Below are positions 59,162 to 64,000 of a DNA stretch of 64,000 nt, in pieces. The notes beneath the pieces are model-generated. The model was not told the origin of the DNA, made no database searches, and saw only the letters and a program-made list of their open reading frames with translations. The number at the start of each line of letters is the position of its first letter. Within the stretch, counting starts at the first letter, position 1. Source of the DNA: Actinokineospora fastidiosa. Its GTDB lineage: Bacteria; Actinomycetota; Actinomycetes; Mycobacteriales; Pseudonocardiaceae. The stretch lies in assembly GCF_014648415.1 (NCBI RefSeq), contig NZ_BMRB01000004.1, positions 248,001 through 312,000 on the forward strand. The letters run 5' to 3'. The position numbers and the translations under genes are program-made.

Positions 59162-59466
59162 GGGTGGCCCTCTCGGGTGAAGGCGGCGGCGTTCTCGTCC
59201 TCTGCGCGGCGGTAGTCGGCCGCTGTGCCTGCCATACCGGTGGCCAGGTCGTCCGAAGTGGATGCGGCGTGGGCGATCGCGGTCGTCGTCGCGGACATTG
59301 CGCCCTGTAGGCCCGTCGTGAGGAACTGGGCGAAGGCGCCCAGGGGCTGGTTGCCCAGGGTGTCGGGGGCGCGGGTCGCGGCGGTGGAGAGGTGGTCGGA
59401 GAGGGTGCGGAGGTGGGTGGCGTGGCGGTCGAGGTGGTCCGGGTCGGTGCGGTAGTGGGTGGTCAC
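59158..59466 (-). CDS. EspC-like type VII secretion target
   Basis: 102 aa, helical: YRTDPDHLDRHATHLRTLSDHL, then AFAQFLTTGLQGAMSATTTAI and YRRAEDENAAAF. This pattern fits the EspC/type VII secretion target group. GTG 59466 overlaps the YbaB stop (GTGA); its stop overlaps the next start. No WXG is present. Confidence 0.78.
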   Translation of the reverse strand: MTTHYRTDPDHLDRHATHLRTLSDHLSTAATRAPDTLGNQPLGAFAQFLTTGLQGAMSATTTAIAHAASTSDDLATGMAGTAADYRRAEDENAAAFTREGHP

Positions 59467-59804
59467 CGGGGGGCCTCCGCGTGGGACCTGATCAGGTCCA
59501 GTGCCGGGCCGTCGCCGAAGTGGTGGGTCAGGATGGCGGTGGCGTGGGCGCTTGCCGCGTGGCGCGCCTGGCGGGCGGTGGTGACGATGAGCTGGGCGAG
59601 GGCGTCGACCTCCAGCCTGCGGGCGGCGGGCGTCAGCGCGAGGTCTTCGAGCGCGCCCGCCGCGTTGACCGTCACCGTCACCTCGCCGCGTGGTGAGGTC
59701 GCGCGGGCGCCTGCCGTTCGCAGGCCCTCCGCCGCAGCTTTCGCGCCCGCCGCCGCCTCGGCGAGGCGGTTGTTGTAGTCCGCGAGCCATTGTGCGGGAT
59801 CCAC
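59463..59804 (-). CDS. YbaB/EbfC-family protein
   Basis: 113 aa. An N-terminal helix (QWLADYNNRLAEAAAGAKAAAEGL) is followed by beta strands EVTVTVNAAGALEDLALTPAARRL and a helix, the YbaB fold as in ESX-associated versions. GTG 59804 follows AAGGGGACACA. It overlaps the EspC-like gene. The presence of a similar gene at 21324 beside another WXG protein supports an ESX link. Confidence 0.82.
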   Translation of the reverse strand: MDPAQWLADYNNRLAEAAAGAKAAAEGLRTAGARATSPRGEVTVTVNAAGALEDLALTPAARRLEVDALAQLIVTTARQARHAASAHATAILTHHFGDGPALDLIRSHAEAPR

Positions 59805-59823
59805 TGTGTCCCCTTCCTGTGGT

Positions 59824-60594
59824 TTACCGCTGTCCGCGGGCGAACTGGACGGCTTCGGCGGCCGCCAGCCGGAACTCCGCGGGACGCAGCGGGTTGACGC
59901 TCGTCCAGCCGTCTGTCGTCTGATCGATGCGGACCCGCCCGGACGGGCTGTCCAGCCAGGAGAGCTCCGCGCCCGCGCGCTCGCCGGCCCGGGTCGCGCC
60001 CACCTGGCCGCGGCCGGTCACGGCCGGGAGCAGGCCGGTGAGCCGGGTGATCGCGTCCGGGTCGCCGCCCCGGTCGCGGATGAGGCCGCGCACCACCGCC
60101 CGGGTGTGGTCGTTGTCGCCCTCGCGGTGGATGAGCCAAACGGCGTCGTCGACCACGCCGGGCGGGAGGGCGATCGGCAGCGTGGACGCGCCCGGGACGT
60201 CCGCCACCGCCCCGGTCAGCTCGTCGGTCAGCGCGGTCTGCGGCACCCGGCGGACCGTCACCGGCCCCGGCTCGCCGGTGAACGACTGGCGGCAGACCAG
60301 CGCCGACGTCCTGTACACCAGCGCGACGACCGCCGTGGCCGTGTCGGTGCCGACGACCACGAGGTCCACCGTGCCCCGATGCCCGCGCAACGCGGTGACC
60401 AGGTCGGCGGCGAGTCCGCGCGGGCCGTGGTCGTCGGCAAGGCCGCGGGCGGCCAGCGCGCGTCCGGCGGCGGCGAGCCCGTCCGCCCGCTCCTCGGCCG
60501 AGCGGCCGAACGACGGCACGCGCAGCGGGAACGGGACGGGCACGCCCGCGTGGGTGGCGAGCAGGTCCAGTTCGACGAGCGCGAAGCCGGTCAC
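59824..60594 (-). CDS. EspG-like ESX secretion-associated chaperone
   Basis: 256 aa. It begins FALVELDLLATHAGVPVPFPL and continues with VVGTDTATAVVALVYRTSALVC, VRRVPQTAL, and a C-terminal strand-rich WTSVNPLRPAEFRLA, fitting the EspG family that holds PPE/PE-type substrates. GTG 60594 overlaps the upstream gene. Its place behind a PPE-like gene fits a chaperone role. Confidence 0.82.
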   Translation of the reverse strand: MTGFALVELDLLATHAGVPVPFPLRVPSFGRSAEERADGLAAAGRALAARGLADDHGPRGLAADLVTALRGHRGTVDLVVVGTDTATAVVALVYRTSALVCRQSFTGEPGPVTVRRVPQTALTDELTGAVADVPGASTLPIALPPGVVDDAVWLIHREGDNDHTRAVVRGLIRDRGGDPDAITRLTGLLPAVTGRGQVGATRAGERAGAELSWLDSPSGRVRIDQTTDGWTSVNPLRPAEFRLAAAEAVQFARGQR

Positions 60595-60908
60595 GAGGCG
60601 GAGTCCCGCAGCGTCCAGCGGATGTCGGACTCGCCGTCGTCGTACGCGGTCAGCGTCGCCGACAGGGCCTCGTGGAAGCTCTGCAACTCGACCTCCGCGG
60701 CCAGCACCTCGCCGGTCAGCCCGGACCGGCCCGCCGCGTCGCGCAGCTGCTCGGCCAGGTGCACGGCGGGCGGCGCGGTGCCCAGCGCGGGCAGGCGCTC
60801 GGCCAGCCTGCTCGCCGACGCGACCAGCTCGCCGGTCTCCTCGGCCAGCCCGATCAGCTCGGTGACGCAGGTCCTGAGCCGGTCGGGTTCGAGCCGGAAG
60901 CCCTTCAT
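60591..60908 (-). CDS. WXG100-size helical protein
   Basis: 105 aa, one helical hairpin (LRTCVTELIGLAEETGELVASASRL and EVLAAEVELQSFHEALSATL) without a clear WXG turn. Size and position between the PPE-like and EspG-like genes suggest an ESX partner protein. Overlaps both neighbours (ATGA, GTGA). Confidence 0.72.
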   Translation of the reverse strand: MKGFRLEPDRLRTCVTELIGLAEETGELVASASRLAERLPALGTAPPAVHLAEQLRDAAGRSGLTGEVLAAEVELQSFHEALSATLTAYDDGESDIRWTLRDSAS

Positions 60909-62185
60909 CGCTCACCGCCGATGACCGCTGCGCACGTGGGGAACTCGACGGTGAACAGGCCGTGGTCGAGCACGGGCATGCGGTTCTCGTGCGTCTCGTC
61001 CTCGGCCCCCGCGCCGCGCTGGCCCGCCGACGGCGCCATGCCGCCGGGAGCGCCCGCGGGTCGGGCGGCCGCCGCTTCGGGCGACATGGGCGCGCCGCCG
61101 AACGAGACGGGCATCGCCGTGCCGACCCGGGCGCCCGCGCCGAGCGGGACCCGGCCCGGCTCCTTGACCGGCTGACCGCCGACCAGCCGCTCCCAGGGCA
61201 CACCACCGCTCCGCGGCTCGTTCACCGAGCCCGTGGGGGGAGCGGTCGTGGACCCGGCCACCCCGTAGGTCCGTCCGCCGACGGAGCCGGGCACCGCCAC
61301 CGTCGACCCGCGCAGGCTCGCCTCGTAGACGCGCATGGCGTGGACGGCCTGCGCCTTGGCCTGGTTGGCGGCGAGGTCGCCGAAGTACATGCTGGACCCG
61401 CCGGTGCCGACGGCGTTGAACGCCGTCCCCATCCCACCCCCGGACGGCGCGACCGCGGGCGCCCCGAACACCAGGAACCACCCCGACCCACCCGACGACG
61501 GCGCGGGCGAGAACCCCGAGACCTGCGTAGACGACGGCGCGAACGCCGCCGAATCAGGCGTGAACGCGGAGGGATCAGGCGCGAACGTCGCCGGATCGAA
61601 GGCGAACGCCGAAGGGGCGGGCGCGAAGCCCGATGAGGCCTGCGGCGCGAAGGCCGCCGCGTCCGGTGCGAAGACCATCGGGTCGGGCGCGAAGGCCGAC
61701 GAGGCCTGCGGTGAGAACGCCGACGGGGCAGGTATGGAGCCCATCGGAGCTTGCGGTGCGTACGCCGGTTGGGTGCTCGGCGGGGGCGGTGCGGGTAGCG
61801 CGCCTGGGCCGGGTGTGCCTGCCGCCGAGGGGGGTGGCGGCACCATCGCCCTCGCCAGGGCGAGGGCCTCGCCCGCCTGGTGGGCGGTCTGCTGGTTCGC
61901 CGCCGCCCTGGCGCTGATGCCGTCGAGGCGGTCGGCGAGTTCGGAGAGGCGGGTGGCGGCCAGGTCGGCGGCCTCGCCCTGCCAGTGGTCGCGCAGCGCG
62001 GACTGGTGGTCGCGCAGGCGGACGGCCTGGTCGGCCAGTTCGACGCTGTGCCGCCGCCACTCCTCGGCGATGGCGGCCACCTCGGCGACGTCGGCCTGGT
62101 CCCAGACCATCCGGTACAGCTCTTCGTGGGTGTACGCGTCCCAGTTCACGCCGTCCGGCGTGGCCGCGGGCACGGTGAGGCTCAC
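60905..62185 (-). CDS. PPE/WXG-type protein with FAPD-like repeat linker
   Basis: 426 aa. The helical N-terminal domain (~15-115) carries a WXG-type turn DHWQGEAAD (W68, G70). A Pro-rich hinge follows, then about nine 7-8-residue repeats of the FAPD type (157-218), then a Gly-rich part with a long disordered acidic tail. Resembles an ESX substrate with PPE-like layout. GTG 62185 follows AAGGAG. First gene of the eight-gene operon; no promoter could be read with confidence in the 134 bp before it. Confidence 0.8.
   Translation of the reverse strand: MSLTVPAATPDGVNWDAYTHEELYRMVWDQADVAEVAAIAEEWRRHSVELADQAVRLRDHQSALRDHWQGEAADLAATRLSELADRLDGISARAAANQQTAHQAGEALALARAMVPPPPSAAGTPGPGALPAPPPPSTQPAYAPQAPMGSIPAPSAFSPQASSAFAPDPMVFAPDAAAFAPQASSGFAPAPSAFAFDPATFAPDPSAFTPDSAAFAPSSTQVSGFSPAPSSGGSGWFLVFGAPAVAPSGGGMGTAFNAVGTGGSSMYFGDLAANQAKAQAVHAMRVYEASLRGSTVAVPGSVGGRTYGVAGSTTAPPTGSVNEPRSGGVPWERLVGGQPVKEPGRVPLGAGARVGTAMPVSFGGAPMSPEAAAARPAGAPGGMAPSAGQRGAGAEDETHENRMPVLDHGLFTVEFPTCAAVIGGER
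61532..61717 (-). repeat. Short in-frame repeat (FAPD-type, ~24 bp)
   Basis: About nine 7-8-codon imperfect units around Phe-Ala-Pro-Asp, within residues 157-218 of the preceding protein. Confidence 0.65.
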
Positions 62186-62319
62186 CCCTGGACTCCTTCC
62201 CCCGACGCCGGTCGGCGACCGGCGTTCCTGACGCCGCCGATCCTGCGCGGAGCGCGACCCGACCAGCCAGGCCAGCCACCGGCCATGTCTGGCCGCAGGG
62301 GACTACCAGGGGAAACGGG

Positions 62320-64000
62320 TCACTTCGGCCGTTTGGCCGGATCGACGCCCGCCAGATGGTCCTGCAGCCGCGCGTGCCGGAACTGGTACACCGCGCCCGC
62401 CCGCCGCAGGACGCCGCGGCGGTAGGCGTCGTCGAGGAAGGCGCGGACCGACCAGGGCAGCCTGCCGGTCAGCGGCAGGCAGAGCCGGGCGAACACCAGC
62501 CACTGCCCCCACGCCGTCATGGTCAGCGCGTAGCCGAGCCCGCCGGTCAGCCCGGCGACCAGGCCGAGGATGACGCCGAACAGCGGCGTCCAGCGGAACT
62601 CGATCGACTCCAGCGGGAGCTGCTGCAGCAGCGCGACCGCCGACCAGCTGATCAGCGGCACGATGAGCGCGAACGCGGGCCCGAACACCAGCAGCTGGAT
62701 CAGCACGGTCCTGCGGTTGGCGTTCAGCAGGTCGATCGGGCTGCCCGCCGACCTGATGTCCAGCGGCGCCTCGCAGCGCGCGATCAGACCGGCCATCAGC
62801 GCGGCGGCCAGCCCGAACACCGGGCCGAACACCGCGCCGTCGACCAGCGCGAACACCGCGGCGTGGCCGTCGTCGAGCACCAGGCCGCGCACCACGCCGC
62901 GCGAGACGCCGAAGGCGAGTCCGAGCAGCAGGCCTGCCGCGAACCCGATCCGCGCCCGGGAGACGACGATGCCGCGCCGCCTCGGGTCCGCCCCGGCGCG
63001 GACGCGCAGCCGCACCCGCGACGGTTCCAGGCCCGCCTGGTTCACCAGCGCGTGCGCCAGGCCGAACGCGGCGCCCGCCACCGCGCCGAGCGTGAGCCCC
63101 ATCGTGACCTGGTAGGCGTCGATGGAGCCGCTGATCAGCGCCTCCAGGACGATGTCCGCGGGTCCGATGACCGCCGCCACGACGGCGGTGACCACGAGCA
63201 CGCGGACCGGGAGGCGCACGGACGTGCCCAGCTGCCACCAGGCGAGGTCATGGGTGCCGAGCCGGTTCAGGTGCCGGGCGAGGTGGCCCAGCCAGCGCCG
63301 CGCCTGGTCGGGCGGGTACGGCGCGGTCTCCGGCTGGTGCCGGTAGACGGTGGGGACGAGGTTGCCGAGCAGGTGCTCCTCGATGGCCTCCGACGTGGGG
63401 AACCGCGTGGTGTCGAGCAGGTCGGCGGGGTCGTGGTCGGGGGTGTCGCTGTAGATGGCGCGGGCCAGGCCGACCATGAGCGGGGTGGTCAGGACGGCGG
63501 CGAGGTTGACGCTGGCCGGGTCGTCCGGACGCTCGCGCAGCGCGGTGAGCACCGGCTGCCACGCGGGTCCGCCGCCACCGGTCTTGCGGGTGGTGCGCGG
63601 CAGGTAGGCGGCGAGGTCGGCCGGGGTGAGCCCGGTCAGCTCGACGCCGCCCGCCGCGGTCAGCACGTCGGTCCCGGCGACCGCGGCGGCGTACTCGCCG
63701 GGGCGGCTGGTCAGCAGGAGCGGCAGGCGGGTGGCGTTGAGCGCCTCCAGCGCGGGCCGGTGCAGCCCGTCGGCGATCTCGTCGAACCCGTCGAGGACGG
63801 GCACCACGCGATCGGTCTCGACCAGCGCGGCGGCGAGCGTCGACCCGTCGGGGCCGGGGGCGTTCAGCCCCGGGTGGTCCCGGCGCAGCTGCGCGGCGAG
63901 CCAGTCCCGCAGCCCGGTCGTGGTCGGATTCCAGGACGCGAGGTTGAACACCACCGGCACGGCCTCCCCGGCGGCGCGCGTCCGCAGGAGGTCGAGGACG
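62320..64000 (-). CDS. NACHT-like membrane ATPase (5' end beyond window)
   Basis: Partial; the reading frame continues past the right edge, so the Walker A is not included. Visible: VPVVFNLASWNPTT (typical post-P-loop strand), Walker B VVPVLDGFDEIAD, a sensor-like LPLLLTSRPGEY and LTPADLAAYL, i.e. a NACHT/STAND core. From about the middle it has six or more membrane segments (e.g. VLVVTAVVAAVIGPADIVL, LLLGLAFGVSRGVVRGLV), unusual for a STAND. The C-terminal part contains AFLDDAYRRGVLRRAGAVYQFRHARLQDHL. A signalling ATPase tied to the membrane is likely. The full N-terminal effector domain cannot be seen. Confidence 0.8.
   Translation of the reverse strand, partial: VLDLLRTRAAGEAVPVVFNLASWNPTTTGLRDWLAAQLRRDHPGLNAPGPDGSTLAAALVETDRVVPVLDGFDEIADGLHRPALEALNATRLPLLLTSRPGEYAAAVAGTDVLTAAGGVELTGLTPADLAAYLPRTTRKTGGGGPAWQPVLTALRERPDDPASVNLAAVLTTPLMVGLARAIYSDTPDHDPADLLDTTRFPTSEAIEEHLLGNLVPTVYRHQPETAPYPPDQARRWLGHLARHLNRLGTHDLAWWQLGTSVRLPVRVLVVTAVVAAVIGPADIVLEALISGSIDAYQVTMGLTLGAVAGAAFGLAHALVNQAGLEPSRVRLRVRAGADPRRRGIVVSRARIGFAAGLLLGLAFGVSRGVVRGLVLDDGHAAVFALVDGAVFGPVFGLAAALMAGLIARCEAPLDIRSAGSPIDLLNANRRTVLIQLLVFGPAFALIVPLISWSAVALLQQLPLESIEFRWTPLFGVILGLVAGLTGGLGYALTMTAWGQWLVFARLCLPLTGRLPWSVRAFLDDAYRRGVLRRAGAVYQFRHARLQDHLAGVDPAKRPK

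Noticed and set aside
58495-59215. GT-rich plus-strand frames such as 58795-59016
   Set aside because: They are Gly/Val/Trp-rich shadows of the Pro/His repeat on the minus strand.
1-64000. tRNA, rRNA, insertion sequences, integrases or att sites
   Set aside because: None could be recognised by eye; no transposase or integrase motif appears in any plausible frame.

Overview
The window is high-GC DNA with short intergenic gaps, many GTG starts, ATGA/GTGA stop-start overlaps, several SARP/AfsR regulators, WXG100/YbaB/EspG-type proteins and a type II polyketide cluster. This points to a filamentous actinobacterium, most likely of the Pseudonocardiales (Saccharothrix/Actinokineospora/Lentzea-like). 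That placement is inferred from gene content only. I see no rRNA, tRNA, CRISPR array, transposase or integrase.

Layout. (1) 0.1-1.0 kb: a FolD-type folate enzyme. (2) 1.2-8.0 kb: a putative defence operon of four tightly packed genes (TIR protein, KGGVGR-motif ParA/MinD-like ATPase, small winged-helix-like protein, and a giant AAA + HerA/FtsK-type double ATPase). It ends at a near-ideal bidirectional hairpin, facing a convergent second TIR-like gene. (3) 8.2-21.2 kb: accessory and regulatory genes. These include an XRE-TPR regulator, an AfsR-type regulator, a VWA protein, a GntR regulator with an amidohydrolase (both preceded by the same 10-bp palindrome), a LysR-effector-domain/DUF5997 pair, a methyltransferase, and a two-component system with an extra degenerate sensor. 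(4) 21.3-23.1 kb: a YbaB + WXG100-like pair. (5) 23.5-29.0 kb: a SARP gene with a TTA codon at position 7, and a convergent RiPP-like operon. That operon runs from a 36-aa basic precursor ending in a Cys-Glu-Cys tail, through an intercistronic hairpin, to a PqqD-like/M50 membrane metalloprotease, a TPR protein and a flavin reductase. (6) 29.1-33.8 kb: an AfsR-like regulator, a repeat protein with a basic linker and Cys cluster, a membrane/HhH protein, and a WGxxGxxG small secreted protein with a small membrane peptide.

(7) 33.9-54.8 kb: a type II polyketide biosynthetic cluster. It holds a SARP activator, acyl-CoA ligase, FAD monooxygenase, three cyclase-family (PF04199-like) proteins, a SnoaL-like protein, a two-domain aromatase/cyclase, KS-alpha, KS-beta, ACP, an asparagine-synthase-like amidotransferase, an O-methyltransferase, a DrrAB-type exporter, a P450 lacking the usual I-helix acid, a second methyltransferase, a cobalamin-type radical SAM protein and a DapC-like aminotransferase. 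No ketoreductase is visible. Five promoters in the cluster share one geometry: heptamer, 4 bp, heptamer, 8 bp, then a NANNNT -10. This is the known SARP operator layout, so the SARP at 33902-34720 probably drives them all.

(8) 54.9-64.0 kb: a small secreted protein and a DUF3140 protein, then an eight-gene, almost entirely overlapping minus-strand operon. It encodes type VII (ESX)-type proteins (PPE-like/WXG, WXG-like, EspG-like, YbaB, EspC-like, a Pro/His-rich WXG protein) and finishes with two secreted hydrolases. A NACHT-like membrane ATPase gene runs off the right edge.
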